The notes beneath the pieces were generated by a model that made no database searches, had not been told where the DNA came from, and was given only the letters and a program-made list of their open reading frames with translations. A program made the translations under genes and the position numbers. From Qipengyuania sp. YIM B01966 (GTDB lineage: Bacteria > Pseudomonadota > Alphaproteobacteria > Sphingomonadales > Sphingomonadaceae), in assembly GCF_016461955.1 (NCBI RefSeq), contig NZ_JADMNM010000004.1, positions 147,269-211,268 of the forward strand: 64,000 nt of DNA. Direction: 5' to 3'. Positions 38,456 through 48,656 of this stretch are shown here, piece by piece (position 1 is the stretch's first letter; the number at the start of each line of letters is the position of its first letter).

Positions 38456-40381
38456 CTAGGCCCGCGCTTCTTCGACCCCGGCAGAATTATGCCGCAGCGC
38501 CTTGAGCGCGGTATCGACGATCTGCGGCGCGTTGAGGCCGGCTTCGTCGTACTGCTTCGCAGGATCGTCATGATCCTGGAACAGGTCGGGCAGGCGCATG
38601 GTGCGGATGCGCAGGCCCGCATCGGTCAGCCCCTCGTCGCTGGCCATGGTCAGGACGTGCGCGCCGAGCCCGCCGATCGCGCCTTCTTCCAGCGTTACCA
38701 CCACCTCGTGCGTGGTGATCAGCCGGCGAATCAACTCGCTGTCGAGCGGCTTGGCAAAGCGCAGGTCCGCGACCGTGGTGCTCAACCCCTTGGCTTCGAG
38801 CTGGTCAGCGGCCTTCAGTGCTTCTGTCAGCCGCGTGCCGAGGCTCAGCAGCGCGATCTTGCTGCCGCCCCCGTCCTTGCCGCGCACGATGCGCCCCTTG
38901 CCGATCTCGAGCCGCTCGGGCTGGTCGGGCAGCGCCACGCCGGTGCCATTGCCGCGCGGATAGCGGAAGGCGATCGGGCCGTCATCGTGCAGCGCGGCAG
39001 TATAGGTCATGTGGACCAGCTCGGCCTCGTCGGCGGCGGCCATCACCACCATGTTGGGCAGCGTCGCCAGATAGGTGATGTCGAAACTGCCGGCATGGGT
39101 GCAGCCATCGGCGCCGACCAGCCCGGCGCGGTCGATGGCGAAGCGGACCGGCAGGTTCTGGATCGCGACATCGTGGACCACCTGGTCGAAGGCGCGCTGG
39201 AGGAAGGTCGAATAGATCGCGCAGAACGGCCGCATCCCCTGCGCGGCGAGGCCGGCGGCGAAGGTCACCGCGTGCTGTTCGGCAATGCCGACGTCAAACG
39301 CGCGGGCCGGGTGCGCCTTGGCGAATTTGTCGACCCCCGTGCCGCTCGGCATGGCGGCGGTGATGGCGACGATCCGCTCGTCCGTTTCGGCAAGCTTTGC
39401 CAGCGTTTCGCCGAACACGTTCTGGTAGGAGGGTGGCCCGGCCGGTCCCTTGGTCAGCTCGCCGGTGACGACGTCGAATTTCGTCACCCCGTGATATTTG
39501 TCGGCGCTGTTTTCGGCTGGGGCATAGCCCTTGCCCTTATGCGTCACGACATGGACCAGCACCGGCCCTTCCGCGCTGTCACGGACATTTTCGAGCACCG
39601 GGATCAGATGGTCGAGATTATGCCCGTCGATCGGCCCGACATAATAGAACCCCAGTTCTTCGAACAGCGTGCCCCCGGTCGCCATGCCGCGGGCATATTC
39701 CTCGGCCTTTTCCAGCCCGTGATGGACCCGGCGCGACAGCTTGCGCGCGAGCTTGGAGGCGAGCGTGCGCAGCTCGATATATTCGCTGCTCGACACCATC
39801 CGCGCGAGATAGGCGGAAAGCCCGCCAACCGGCGGCGCGATCGACATATCATTGTCGTTGAGGATCACCACCAGCCGGTCGCCCGCGGCCTCGGCATTGT
39901 TCATCGCTTCATAGGCCATCCCTGCGCTCATCGCGCCGTCGCCGATTACCGCGATCGCCTTGCCCGGCTGCCCGGCGAGCTTGTTGGCGACGGCAAAGCC
40001 CAATGCTGCCGAGATCGACGTGCTCGAATGCGCTGCGCCGAACGGGTCGTATTCGCTTTCGCTGCGCTTGGTAAAACCGCTCAGCCCGCCGCCCTGGCGC
40101 AGCGTACGGATCCGGTCGCGGCGGCCGGTGATGATCTTGTGCGGATAGGCCTGGTGGCCGACATCCCAGACGATCTTGTCGCGCGGCGTGTCAAACACAT
40201 AGTGCAGCGCCACGGTCAGTTCGACGACGCCCAGTCCTGACCCGAGATGTCCGCCGGTGCTGCCGACCGCGTCGATCATCTCGGCGCGCAGTTCTTCGGC
40301 CAGTTGCGGGAGGTCGCCGGGCTGTAATTGGCGTAGATCGCGCGGGTAGGTGATCGTGTCTAGCAGCGGAGTATCAGGCAT
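38456..40381 (-). CDS. dxs: 1-deoxy-D-xylulose-5-phosphate synthase
   Basis: First enzyme of the MEP isoprenoid pathway, joining pyruvate and glyceraldehyde 3-phosphate with thiamine pyrophosphate. 641 residues; the TPP motif [30 protein letters not shown], the pyrimidine domain ([12 protein letters not shown] with the catalytic Glu region, then [11 protein letters not shown]) and the C-terminal transketolase part are all present. Isoprenoids supply carotenoids and ubiquinone. The same strand holds zur and msrA upstream and two small genes downstream, suggesting one long transcript. Confidence 0.97.
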   Translation of the reverse strand: MPDTPLLDTITYPRDLRQLQPGDLPQLAEELRAEMIDAVGSTGGHLGSGLGVVELTVALHYVFDTPRDKIVWDVGHQAYPHKIITGRRDRIRTLRQGGGLSGFTKRSESEYDPFGAAHSSTSISAALGFAVANKLAGQPGKAIAVIGDGAMSAGMAYEAMNNAEAAGDRLVVILNDNDMSIAPPVGGLSAYLARMVSSSEYIELRTLASKLARKLSRRVHHGLEKAEEYARGMATGGTLFEELGFYYVGPIDGHNLDHLIPVLENVRDSAEGPVLVHVVTHKGKGYAPAENSADKYHGVTKFDVVTGELTKGPAGPPSYQNVFGETLAKLAETDERIVAITAAMPSGTGVDKFAKAHPARAFDVGIAEQHAVTFAAGLAAQGMRPFCAIYSTFLQRAFDQVVHDVAIQNLPVRFAIDRAGLVGADGCTHAGSFDITYLATLPNMVVMAAADEAELVHMTYTAALHDDGPIAFRYPRGNGTGVALPDQPERLEIGKGRIVRGKDGGGSKIALLSLGTRLTEALKAADQLEAKGLSTTVADLRFAKPLDSELIRRLITTHEVVVTLEEGAIGGLGAHVLTMASDEGLTDAGLRIRTMRLPDLFQDHDDPAKQYDEAGLNAPQIVDTALKALRHNSAGVEEARA

Positions 40382-40437
40382 CCCGCCGGATTAGCCGCGC
40401 GGCGGCGCGCTGTCGATGGTGTGCGACCGGCCCGCGC

Positions 40438-40920
40438 TCAGACAGCGCATTCGGCGCACAGGCCCCGCAGTTCCACCACCGGCCGCACAGCGGCAAAGCC
40501 GGCGGCGTGCCCCGCATCACGCAGCGCGCCGGTCACGCGCTCGTCATCGAGGTGGCGGGCGGTGCCGCAATCATCGCAGATGAGGAAGATGCAATCGTGC
40601 CGGCAGCCCGGATGGCTATTGGCAAGATAGGCGTTGGCGCTCTCGATTCGGTTGGCGAGGTTCGCTGCGACGAACAGGTCGAGGATGCGATAGACGCTGT
40701 TGGGCGCCACCCGCTTGCCGCGCGCAGCCGAGAGGTTGTCGGCAATGTCATAGGCCGACGCCGGGCGGTCGTGGCGGGCAAGTTCGCGGAACACGCTCTC
40801 GCGCATTTCGGTCCATTGTTCGCCGGCCGCACTGAGCGCGCCGCGTGCGGCGAGGACCAGCTCGTCGCCGGAGTGCTCGTGATGCGCGTGGCGCGCGGCT
40901 GCCTCGGTCATGAGACCCAT
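40438..40920 (-). CDS. zur: Zinc uptake regulator Zur / Fur family
   Basis: A 160-residue (157 from the ATG at 40911) metalloregulator. A winged helix (PNSVYRILDLFVAANLANRI) precedes the dimerisation domain. The structural zinc site is formed by CDDC and the C-terminal LCAEC, and HDCIF and a His-rich N-terminus (HAHHEHSG) provide regulatory metal ligands. The His content and the CxxC pairs favour Zur over Fur. It lies between msrA and dxs on one strand. Confidence 0.88.
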   Translation of the reverse strand: MGLMTEAAARHAHHEHSGDELVLAARGALSAAGEQWTEMRESVFRELARHDRPASAYDIADNLSAARGKRVAPNSVYRILDLFVAANLANRIESANAYLANSHPGCRHDCIFLICDDCGTARHLDDERVTGALRDAGHAAGFAAVRPVVELRGLCAECAV

Positions 40921-40930
40921 ATAGCGCCGC

Positions 40931-41692
40931 TCAGCGCGCGGTCCAACCACCGCTATAGGCTTGCGGATAAAGCCGGGCGAGCGCGGCGATACGCGGCGCG
41001 TCCCCCTTGCGGACATAGGAATGCGCGGGGTGGCGACGGGCGAAATCTTGATGCGCCGCCTCAGCGTGATAGAACGCGCGGTAGGGTTCAATCCGGGTAG
41101 CGGGCGTCGAACCTGCCATCTGGGCGAGATAAGCCTGGGCAATGCGCGCGTGATGCGGGGTAACGGGGATGATCGCCGACCGGTATTCGCTACCCCGATC
41201 CGGCCCCTGCCCGCCCATTTGCGCCGGGTCGTGCGCGGCGCCCATGAAGATGCGCAGCAGCTCGTCATACCGCACCACCGCCGGGTCATAGAGAATGCGG
41301 ACCGCCTCCGCATGGTCGGTCAGGCCACTGGTGACCAGCTCATACCGCGCCTGCCGCGTGGTGCCGCCGTGATAACCGGCCTCGACCGCTTTCACGCCGC
41401 GAACGTGGCTGAACACCGCCTCAACCGTCCAGAAACACCCGCCGGCGAGGATCGCCACCGCCTCGGGCCCCGGCTCTGCCGATGGGAGCGCGGCGGGGGG
41501 CGCATCTCGAATGATCGGGCCGCTCTGCGCCAGGCCGCAAGCGGCCAGCAGGAGCGCGGCCAGCGGCGCTAGAAGGTGGCGGCGAGCGCCTGCGGGATCG
41601 CGCCGAACTCCATTGCCAGCAGCGCCGCGCCGAGCGCGAAGCCGGCCGCGAAATTGCGATAGAAATCGGCTTTGAACAGGCCCATCACGCAT
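40931..41692 (-). CDS. msrA: Peptide-methionine (S)-S-oxide reductase MsrA
   Basis: Repairs oxidised Met. The catalytic block AGGCFWTVEAVF and GYHGGT are clear, and YHAEAAHQDF and RKGDAPRI close the domain. The start is uncertain: the ATG at 41692 gives an Arg-rich leader before a lipoprotein-like LLAPLAALLLAAC stretch, while a GTG just before AILAGGCFW would give a cytoplasmic form. No in-frame ATG stands at the natural start of that signal-like stretch. The zur start is 10 bp beyond its stop, so the two are co-transcribed. Confidence 0.9.
   Translation of the reverse strand: MRDGPVQSRFLSQFRGRLRARRGAAGNGVRRDPAGARRHLLAPLAALLLAACGLAQSGPIIRDAPPAALPSAEPGPEAVAILAGGCFWTVEAVFSHVRGVKAVEAGYHGGTTRQARYELVTSGLTDHAEAVRILYDPAVVRYDELLRIFMGAAHDPAQMGGQGPDRGSEYRSAIIPVTPHHARIAQAYLAQMAGSTPATRIEPYRAFYHAEAAHQDFARRHPAHSYVRKGDAPRIAALARLYPQAYSGGWTAR
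41569..41685 (-). CDS. Small conserved-looking membrane protein, 38 aa
   Basis: Too short for standard calling. ATG at 41685 with a strong GGAAGGAG eight to fifteen nt upstream, stop TAG at 41571-41569. The peptide opens MGLFKADFYRNF then has one hydrophobic helix with Gly/Ala (AAGFALGAALLAMEF). It overlaps the N-terminal part of msrA in another frame. Strong RBS and membrane-like composition support it; a homolog search would settle it. Confidence 0.65.
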   Translation of the reverse strand: MGLFKADFYRNFAAGFALGAALLAMEFGAIPQALAATF

Positions 41693-41817
41693 CTCCTTCC
41701 CTCGTGGCGCCACAGCGCCTCTGTGTCCCACCGGCCTAGCCGGGGAAGCGTGAGAAAAGTTTGAACGGCGCGGTTGGCTGCGGTTCAGCTTGGCGGCCTG
41801 CTGCCCCATGGGCCCGA

Positions 41818-43407
41818 TCAGTGCCGGAAATGGCGCATCCCGGTGAACACCATCGCGAGCCCGGCGGCATCGGCGGCGGCGATCACTTCGTCGTCGCGGA
41901 TCGAGCCGCCTGGCTGGATGACTGCGGTCGCACCCGCTTCGGCGGCGGCGAGCAGCCCGTCGGCGAAGGGGAAAAACGCGTCCGAGGCGACCGCGCTGCC
42001 GCTTGTGCGCGGGGCCGCCCAGCCATATTTTTCGGCCGCTTCGGCGGCTTTGAGCGCAGCGATCCGGCTCGAATCGCGGCGGTTCATCTGGCCCGCGCCG
42101 ATCCCGGCGGTCGCCCCATCCCTGGCATAGACGATCGCGTTCGACTTGACGTGGCGAGCGACGGTCCAGGCGAACAGGCAGTCTTTCAGCTCCTGCTCGG
42201 TCGGGGCGCGCTGCGTGACGACCTTGAGCGCGGCCGGGTCGAGCGCGCCATTGTCGCGGTCCTGCACCAGGATGCCGCCGGCAATCACCGCCAGCGTCTG
42301 CCCCGGCCGGCGCGGATCGGGCAGGCCATTGGTGAGGAGCAGGCGCAGGTTCTTCTTCTTAGCAAAGGCGGCGCGCGCCGCCGCGTCCGCGCCGGGCGCG
42401 ACCACCACTTCGGTAAAGATGTCGCAGATCGCCTCGGCGGTGGGCCCGTCGAGCGGGACATTGGTCGCGACGATCCCGCCAAAGGCCGATACGCTGTCGC
42501 ATTCGAGCGCTGCCTGCCACGCATCGACCAGGCTGGGGCGCTGCGCCACGCCGCAGGGATTGGCGTGCTTGACGATTACGACCGCCGGCGCCTGCCCGCG
42601 AAACTCCGCCGCCAGTTCGAGCGCGGCGTTGGCGTCGTTATAATTGTTGTAGCTCAGTTCCTTGCCCTGGACCTGCTCGGCTTGCGGCAGGCCGTTGGTG
42701 TGCGGCCCGGCAGGCAGATAGAGCGCGGCGTCCTGATGCGGGTTTTCGCCATAGCGCAGCGGGCCGGCGAGCACGCGCGTCTGGCTGACGCGGGCGGGAA
42801 ATTTCTCCTGCCGATCACCGAAGGCGAACCACTGGCTGATCGCCGCATCATAGGCCGCCGTCGCGGCGAACGCCTTGGCCGCCATGCGCGCTCGGAATTC
42901 CTGGCTGGTGCCGCCATCGTTGGCCGCCAGTTCCTCGATCAGCGCGGGATAATCGGCCGGATCGGTGACGATCGTCACATAGCGGTGGTTCTTCGCCGCC
43001 GAACGGACCATGCTGGGGCCGCCAATATCGATATTCTCGACAATCTCGTCGCGCGCCGCGCCTGCAGCCACCGTGGCTTCGAACGGGTAGAGATTGACCA
43101 CCACCAGATCGATCGCGCCGATGCCGTGCGCCTCCATCGCGGCGGCGTGATCCGCCTCGTCCCGCACGGCGAGCAGCCCCCCATGGATTAGCGGATGCAG
43201 CGTCTTGACCCGCCCGTCCATCATTTCGGGAAAGCCGGTCACATCCGAGACGTCGCGCACCGCCAGCCCCGCATCGCGCAGCGCGCGCGCCGTGCCGCCG
43301 GTCGAGACCAGCTCGACCCCGGCCTTGGCCAGCCGGCCGCCGAGATCGGCCAGACCTTCCTTGTCGGACACCGAGATCAGCGCCCGCCGGACTTCCACCA
43401 CTGCCAT
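41818..43407 (-). CDS. purH: Bifunctional AICAR formyltransferase/IMP cyclohydrolase PurH
   Basis: Last two steps of purine synthesis: formyl transfer to AICAR and ring closure to IMP. 529 residues. The N-terminal IMP cyclohydrolase domain has TGGTARAL and NIDIGGPSM. The AICAR transformylase domain has [19 protein letters not shown] and [10 protein letters not shown]. Start at 43407; an upstream extension would overlap the heparinase-like gene. It lies 5 bp downstream of that gene on the same strand, forming rpe-heparinase-purH. Confidence 0.97.
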   Translation of the reverse strand: MAVVEVRRALISVSDKEGLADLGGRLAKAGVELVSTGGTARALRDAGLAVRDVSDVTGFPEMMDGRVKTLHPLIHGGLLAVRDEADHAAAMEAHGIGAIDLVVVNLYPFEATVAAGAARDEIVENIDIGGPSMVRSAAKNHRYVTIVTDPADYPALIEELAANDGGTSQEFRARMAAKAFAATAAYDAAISQWFAFGDRQEKFPARVSQTRVLAGPLRYGENPHQDAALYLPAGPHTNGLPQAEQVQGKELSYNNYNDANAALELAAEFRGQAPAVVIVKHANPCGVAQRPSLVDAWQAALECDSVSAFGGIVATNVPLDGPTAEAICDIFTEVVVAPGADAAARAAFAKKKNLRLLLTNGLPDPRRPGQTLAVIAGGILVQDRDNGALDPAALKVVTQRAPTEQELKDCLFAWTVARHVKSNAIVYARDGATAGIGAGQMNRRDSSRIAALKAAEAAEKYGWAAPRTSGSAVASDAFFPFADGLLAAAEAGATAVIQPGGSIRDDEVIAAADAAGLAMVFTGMRHFRH

Positions 43408-43412
43408 CGAAA

Positions 43413-45281
43413 CTATCCCATCTTCTTCAGCAGCCAGGGGAAGCTCGCCCCGCTGCGCGCCGTCATCCCCTGGATGACCAATTGCTGGATCGGCTGCGGG
43501 CGGCCATCGCCATCGACCCACAGGCTTTCCTCGATCGTTATCTCGCCCTCGCCGGCGCGGAACTGCCAGTAAGAGCCGTCGGGCAGCGCCAGCCCGGCGC
43601 CCTTGCCATCATCGGCCAGACCAAGCTCGACCCCGGGGCCGACATGGAAGCGGATGGCATAGCCGATCATCCCGCGCCTGGCGCGCTTGCCCGCCGGGAC
43701 CAGCAGATCCTCGCCGCGCAATTCGCTGCCATCATCGCGCAGGATCAGGATGCGGCGATGCGCTATGCCATAGCGCGCGACATAGCCGTCATGGCTCGCC
43801 TCGATCCGCGTCGCCCCTCCACCCGAACCAGTCCCCGCGCCACCCGGCCCGTCGAGCGTCAATTGCCGGCGGTCAAGCTCGACCTCGCTGACCCCGCCGC
43901 CGATCTTGCCGTTCAGCAGGATCGAGGTCGAATTGGTATCGTCGAGCACCAGCGTGGAATGCGCCGCGGTCGCGCGCAGGCCCTGTTCGATCCGCAGCGG
44001 CACCTGCCCGCCAGCCAGCGCCGCGCCCCCGCAATTGACGATCACCCGGCAGGCGCCATGCGACAATTCGAACGCCAATGACGATGCGCAGCCATGGCGC
44101 GCATGGCGCGGCAGCGGTGGCGGCGCGGTGTCGAATTGCAGCACCGCCGGCCCGGCGGCGACCCGCTGATAGCCCCATTGCCGCACATCGCGCAGCGGCC
44201 TTGTGCGGATGGTGCTGGCGCCAATGCTGGCGGCCACCCGATCGGCGCTGACCGCGCCGGCGCCTTGCCAGCTTCCCAGCCCGCCATCGCCATGCACCAG
44301 CGTCAGCAGCGGGGGCACCAGCAGCGCATGCATCGCGCCGAGCGCGTCGGGCGGATCGCGCCGCACCGCGCGGTAACAGGCGTTAAGCCGGGTGAGCAGG
44401 TCAATCGCGGCGAGCTGCGCCAGCGGGCTGCGCGACAGCACCCCGCCATCTTCGGCCACCAGCTCGCCCAGCGCGCGCAGCAGCCCGGCCTCGCCATAAA
44501 GCCGGCGCGGCTTGCCATCGGGCAACAGCAGCCCGGCGGCAACGATCGCCGCCCAGCCGGTAGCCTCGGCCAGCCGGTCGGGCCCGCGGGTGACCTTCTT
44601 GTCGAGCAGGCGGGCGGTCTGCTCCATCTGCGCCAGCACCTTGCCGCGCAGCTTGCGGTCGCCGCCCGCCAGCAGCAGCGGCGCGTGGACGATCCAGCCG
44701 AGCAGCCGCAGCCCGGCATTCTCGACCTGCCAGGCCGCCCCCTTGCCCGGCGCGGGGTTGGCCGCCAGCCACGCCTTGAGCACACGCTCGGCCGTGCCGA
44801 GGCATTGCTCGCGCGGCGCGCAGCAGGCCAGATCGTCGAGCCAGGTGAAGCCATGCACCACCCGCTCGAAGGGCGGGGTCAGCCTGCCGCCGGGGGCGAA
44901 ATCGATCTCGCCAATCGGCGCCTTGACCCCGTGGACCAGGAAATGCCCGGCGCGCAATGCCACCCCGGCGGCACGCTCGCCCAGATCGGGCGCTTCGACT
45001 GTCGCCAGCAGCCGCGTTTTTGGCGCTTTGCCCATGGGGGAGGTGAGCAGCGTGGCGGGCACGCCCAACCGATAGGCGAGCCGCACGATCCGCTCGTGCG
45101 GGCTGAGCGCCGGCGGGGCGAAATCGGCGAGTACAAGCGCGCGGCCCGGCTCGACCAGTTCACCCGGCGGCGTCGGGTCGGGCTGGGCCAGCGGTTCGGC
45201 CCGGTCTGTCGCGAGCGGCAGGACCGGAGCGGCGCCGTCATCTTGCGCGGCCGGGTCGCTCATCGCGGCGACACCGCTCAC
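43413..45281 (-). CDS. Heparinase II/III family protein
   Basis: A 622-residue protein. The N-terminal helical part (alpha/alpha toroid) leads to a beta-rich C-terminal domain with the hallmark of the family: LEFELSHG-like [18 protein letters not shown], then [12 protein letters not shown]. Related enzymes depolymerise acidic polysaccharides or oligosaccharides. No signal peptide is obvious, so either the acidic polysaccharide is processed in the cytoplasm or export is by another route. Start is GTG at 45281 overlapping the rpe stop by 4 bp (GTGA), with ATG at 45263 as alternative. Confidence 0.85.
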   Translation of the reverse strand: MSGVAAMSDPAAQDDGAAPVLPLATDRAEPLAQPDPTPPGELVEPGRALVLADFAPPALSPHERIVRLAYRLGVPATLLTSPMGKAPKTRLLATVEAPDLGERAAGVALRAGHFLVHGVKAPIGEIDFAPGGRLTPPFERVVHGFTWLDDLACCAPREQCLGTAERVLKAWLAANPAPGKGAAWQVENAGLRLLGWIVHAPLLLAGGDRKLRGKVLAQMEQTARLLDKKVTRGPDRLAEATGWAAIVAAGLLLPDGKPRRLYGEAGLLRALGELVAEDGGVLSRSPLAQLAAIDLLTRLNACYRAVRRDPPDALGAMHALLVPPLLTLVHGDGGLGSWQGAGAVSADRVAASIGASTIRTRPLRDVRQWGYQRVAAGPAVLQFDTAPPPLPRHARHGCASSLAFELSHGACRVIVNCGGAALAGGQVPLRIEQGLRATAAHSTLVLDDTNSTSILLNGKIGGGVSEVELDRRQLTLDGPGGAGTGSGGGATRIEASHDGYVARYGIAHRRILILRDDGSELRGEDLLVPAGKRARRGMIGYAIRFHVGPGVELGLADDGKGAGLALPDGSYWQFRAGEGEITIEESLWVDGDGRPQPIQQLVIQGMTARSGASFPWLLKKMG

Positions 45282-45940
45282 GCCGCCCCCTTGAGCGCGG
45301 CGATATTGGCGGCATAGCGTGCAGGCCCGCCGGCAAAGGTGGCGCTGCCCGCCACCAGCACATCAGCACCCGCCTCGACACACAGGCGGGCGGTTTCGGG
45401 ATTGACCCCGCCATCCACCTCGAGGTGGATCCCTCGACCGCTCTGGTCGATCATCCGCCGCACGGCGGCAATCTTGCGCAGCTGGCTGTCAATGAAGCTC
45501 TGCCCGCCGAACCCGGGATTGACGCTCATCACCAGCACCAGGTCGATCTCGTCGATCAGATAGTCGAGCATCTTGGCCGGCGTGGCCGGGTTCAATGAAA
45601 TGCCCGCCTGGCAGCCCGCCGCCTTGATCGCCTGCACCGTGCGGTGGACGTGCGGCCCCGCCTCGGGGTGGACGGTGATGATATCGGCGCCGGCGGCGGC
45701 GAACTGGTCGATATAGGGATCGACCGGGGCGATCATCAGGTGAACGTCGAACGGCTTGGCGCTGTGCGGCCGCAGCGCCTTGACCACCGACGGGCCGATG
45801 GTGATGTTGGGCACGAAATGGCCGTCCATCACATCGACATGGATCCAGTCGGCCCCCGCCGCGTCGATCGCCCGCACCTCTTCGCCCAGCCGCGCGAAAT
45901 CGGCGGACAGGATCGAGGGGGAGATCAGCGGAGCGGCCAT
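45278..45940 (-). CDS. rpe: Ribulose-phosphate 3-epimerase
   Basis: Interconverts ribulose-5-phosphate and xylulose-5-phosphate in the pentose phosphate pathway. 220 residues, single TIM barrel: [50 protein letters not shown] and LEVDGGVN all match, with the metal-binding His/Asp residues retained. It leads a unit with heparinase-like and purH genes, linked by a 4-bp overlap. Confidence 0.97.
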   Translation of the reverse strand: MAAPLISPSILSADFARLGEEVRAIDAAGADWIHVDVMDGHFVPNITIGPSVVKALRPHSAKPFDVHLMIAPVDPYIDQFAAAGADIITVHPEAGPHVHRTVQAIKAAGCQAGISLNPATPAKMLDYLIDEIDLVLVMSVNPGFGGQSFIDSQLRKIAAVRRMIDQSGRGIHLEVDGGVNPETARLCVEAGADVLVAGSATFAGGPARYAANIAALKGAA

Positions 45941-46030
45941 GTCGGTGCCTCGGCAGTCGGTCTGCGGCGCTTAGCCACTGCGCGGGCGCGGCGACAAGCG
46001 CCCTGGCCGCCCTTATCCACACGGACCGCC

Positions 46031-46107
46031 CCCCGCAACGGCGGGGCCTACGCAATTCAGGACAAATTCACACCTCGTCGGGCATAGCCCCGCACGACAA
46101 GCGGGGC
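46031..46107. repeat. Two GC-rich palindromes (REP-like or terminator stems)
   Basis: CCCCGC-AACG-GCGGGG (46031-46046) and GCCCCGC-ACGACAA-GCGGGGC (46087-46107) lie in the 221-bp gap between rpe and the DUF2141 gene. The stems share the same CCCCGC/GCGGGG core. No T-run follows either, so they are not classical terminators. Confidence 0.5.
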
Positions 46108-46161
46108 ATGCGGCCAGTGGCCGCCGATCTCCCGCGCAAGAATGGAATGTGCAGGCAAGCG

Positions 46162-46644
46162 ATGATGAAGCGGATAACCTCTCTTGCTCTGGGTGCGGTG
46201 GCGCTGCTGGCGGCGGCCCCGGCGCAGGCGCAATACAACCAGCGGATCGGCAACGATCTGTCGCGCTGCCGGGGGAGCGGCCCGGCAGTGCTGGTTACGG
46301 TCGAAGGTGTCAGCCAGTCGGCCGGCACCGTGCGCGTCCAGTCCTATCGCGGCACGGCGGCCGACTGGCTGCAGAGCGGCCGCTGGCTGACCCGGATCGA
46401 AAGCCCGGCGCGCGCCGGGACGATGACCTTCTGCGTCCCCGTCCCCTCGGCCGGCAGCTATGGCATAGCGGTGCGCCATGATGTCAACGGCAACGGCCGG
46501 ACCGATCTGCGCACCGATGGCGGTGCGATGTCGAACAATCCCAGCATCAACGTCTTCAACCTCGGCCGGCCGAGCTGGCGTGCGACCGCCTTTGCCGTGG
46601 GCGAGGATGTCCGGCGGATCACCATCCGCATGCGCTATATGTGA
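46162..46644 (+). CDS. DUF2141 family secreted protein
   Basis: A 160-residue protein: a signal peptide ending at about AQAQ (ALLAAAPAQAQ), then a DUF2141 domain with FCVPVPSAGSYGIAVRHDVNGNGRTD. The DxNGNGxxD segment resembles a metal-binding loop. Function is not known. The ATG at 46162 (second ATG at 46165) is picked because longer forms overlap the palindromes. A second DUF2141 gene occurs at 50278. Its stop abuts the convergent Tam41-like gene, back to back. Confidence 0.82.
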   Translation: MMKRITSLALGAVALLAAAPAQAQYNQRIGNDLSRCRGSGPAVLVTVEGVSQSAGTVRVQSYRGTAADWLQSGRWLTRIESPARAGTMTFCVPVPSAGSYGIAVRHDVNGNGRTDLRTDGGAMSNNPSINVFNLGRPSWRATAFAVGEDVRRITIRMRYM

Positions 46645-47544
46645 TCAGCGGCCGCGCCGCTTGCGCCACAGATCGTAAAGCACACCCGGCGCGGCCAGCA
46701 CCGGGTGCCGCTCGCGCCAAGGCGTCAGGGTGACGGGGACGCCCGTGTGCCGCTCTATCTTCCACGCGGCATAGCGCGCGGCGCCATCGAAAGTGGTCGA
46801 GGCTTTGAGCAGGCGCAGCAGGTTGAGAGCTTTGCCGAGCCGCCGCCGCGCGCGCCACCAGCGTAGTATCTCATGGCGCCTTTCGGGCGAGAGCACCGGG
46901 CGGATCGTCCCGTTCTCCGTCACGCTGCACGCGATCCCTTCGGCTTCGAGCGCCGCGGGCAGCAGGCCCGCGAAATGCGCCGGATTGGCTTCGAGGATGC
47001 TGCGTTCGCGGCCGGGGGCCTCGACCCGGAATTCTGCGCTATAGGTCGCGCGGAACAGGCCCGCCCAGTATTCCTCCTCCGCCGCCTCCTCGGGGCCAAG
47101 CGCCACCGCCAGCCGCGCCGCCGTGCGCGCGGCCGCGGCCAGCGCGGCAAGCACCTCGGCCCTCGCCGCCGCATCGCGGTGCCAGCCGAGCGCCGCGGGC
47201 TGGACGAACCGCGCCCATATCGTCGTGTCGCGCGTCTTGCCCTGCGCGGCGGCGAGAAAGGTCCGCAGCGCCATCGTCGCGATCTTGGCCCGCAAGGTCA
47301 GACCTGGACGCGGCGACACCTCGCGATAACTGACGCGCGGCCAGATCCGGTCTGTCTGCGGGCCAGGCAACAGGACATAGAAATCGAGTACCCCGTCAAG
47401 CGCGCCTGTCCGCAGGTTCGAGCCATAGAACAGCACCGCCAGCGCCCCGGCCTCTTCGCCCAATTGCCGCGCCAGTGCAGTCACTTCGCGCGCCAGAGGG
47501 CGCGAGGCCTGCCCCGCCAGCCGGTGGGCCAACGCGCCGCTCAT
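46645..47544 (-). CDS. Tam41-like nucleotidyltransferase (putative CDP-diacylglycerol synthase)
   Basis: A 299-residue protein with no hydrophobic helices. Its start, ALAVLFYGSNLRTG...VLDFYVLLPG, matches the nucleotidyltransferase motif of Tam41 (mitochondrial phosphatidate cytidylyltransferase, YGSG...MLDFVFTV). The middle (AEEEYWAGLFRATYSAEFRV) follows the human protein's LSYSGDFRM block, and ILEANPAHFAGLL its NIVKPNIAHF block. This is alignment by eye from memory, not a search. Tam41 turns phosphatidic acid plus CTP into CDP-DAG. The gene starts inside the stop of a diacylglycerol kinase-family gene (ATGA overlap), a context that fits PA supply. A general nucleotidyltransferase-fold protein is the fallback. 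Confidence 0.68.
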   Translation of the reverse strand: MSGALAHRLAGQASRPLAREVTALARQLGEEAGALAVLFYGSNLRTGALDGVLDFYVLLPGPQTDRIWPRVSYREVSPRPGLTLRAKIATMALRTFLAAAQGKTRDTTIWARFVQPAALGWHRDAAARAEVLAALAAAARTAARLAVALGPEEAAEEEYWAGLFRATYSAEFRVEAPGRERSILEANPAHFAGLLPAALEAEGIACSVTENGTIRPVLSPERRHEILRWWRARRRLGKALNLLRLLKASTTFDGAARYAAWKIERHTGVPVTLTPWRERHPVLAAPGVLYDLWRKRRGR

Positions 47545-48545
47545 GGAATGACGAACTCCAGACGCGGTCCGGCTTCAACGCAATAGCGCCCGGCGGGAAA
47601 TTCCTCCCCGTCGAGGATGAAGGCATCGCCAATCGCGAATTCGAACCCGCTCACCGCCAGCCGCCGCATCCCCGCGCGCGCCATCCACGGCGCGTTGTGA
47701 CCGAACATCACCGCCGGCAGCGCCAGCAGCAGCCGGCGGCGCAGCACGTCCATAACCGCAAGCTGCACCGGCCCGCTCCCTTGCGCGCCCGCAAAGGGTC
47801 TGAGGCCGGCGGGAAAGCGCCGCATGGTCGAGGCAAGCACCAGCGCCCGGCGCCCGGCATCTCCCCGACCGGAATGCGGCAATTCGCCGCCATCTGGCAG
47901 CGTGATGGTCATCCGCGTGCCCCGCCGCCACGGATTGCGCGCGGTCCCGAAGAATGCGTGCGCCAGCCCCCAGCCGACCGTTCCGGCCACCGCCAGGCTG
48001 TCGAATGCGCCCAGCCGATGTGCGTCCTGCCCCGCGCGAGTGCCGGTGGTGAAGGCGCCCGCGCCCAGCAGGAACGCCAGCACAGGCGGCCGTCCGGGAT
48101 CATCGAGCGAGCGCACCAGCAGCGGCTGGCGCACCACGCGCCGGCCCGCGCCGGCGGCATCCGCCGCTTCGGCCAGTGTCCAGCCCGCCGGCACGCCGAG
48201 ATCGATCGCCAGCGCATTGGTCTTGCCGCGCGGAATCACGGCGAGGAGCGGCCAGTCCTCGCCATAGACGCCATAACCTCGCGTCAGCACGTCACGCACA
48301 GTGCCATCGCCGCCGCTGATGGCGAGCAGCTCGACCCCCTTTGCGCAAAAATCGGCAAGCACCGGGGCGATCGCGTCGCGCTTCTCGGGCTGCGCGATAT
48401 GGACCTGCGGCTGTCCCTCCATCGCTGAAACGCGCCCGGAATTGCGGTGGCTGCGCGGATTGAAAATCGCCCCGATCACCGGACGGCGCGGGGCTTCGGC
48501 AGTTGGTGCGGAGGAATGCAACGCGCTGACCATGCCCGGTGGCAT
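47541..48545 (-). CDS. Diacylglycerol kinase-family lipid kinase
   Basis: A 334-residue protein with the DAGK catalytic signature: FNPRSHRNSG at the N-terminus, SGGDGTVRDVL for ATP binding, PRGKTNALAIDLG, and the C-terminal DGEEF acid loop. Members phosphorylate diacylglycerol, ceramide or similar lipids. The start at 48545 has GGGAGG five bases upstream. It is immediately upstream of the Tam41-like gene, with a 4-bp overlap. Combined, they would turn DAG into PA and then CDP-DAG. Confidence 0.88.
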   Translation of the reverse strand: MPPGMVSALHSSAPTAEAPRRPVIGAIFNPRSHRNSGRVSAMEGQPQVHIAQPEKRDAIAPVLADFCAKGVELLAISGGDGTVRDVLTRGYGVYGEDWPLLAVIPRGKTNALAIDLGVPAGWTLAEAADAAGAGRRVVRQPLLVRSLDDPGRPPVLAFLLGAGAFTTGTRAGQDAHRLGAFDSLAVAGTVGWGLAHAFFGTARNPWRRGTRMTITLPDGGELPHSGRGDAGRRALVLASTMRRFPAGLRPFAGAQGSGPVQLAVMDVLRRRLLLALPAVMFGHNAPWMARAGMRRLAVSGFEFAIGDAFILDGEEFPAGRYCVEAGPRLEFVIP

Positions 48546-48656
48546 AGAGCCTCCCCGCGCGGTTGAAAACGCCCTCGGCAATCCGCCTCGGCACCAGCCC
48601 CCAAGGGGGATTGCCCTCGCCGCCCCCCACCGCTAAACGCCCGCCCCACCAGGCGC

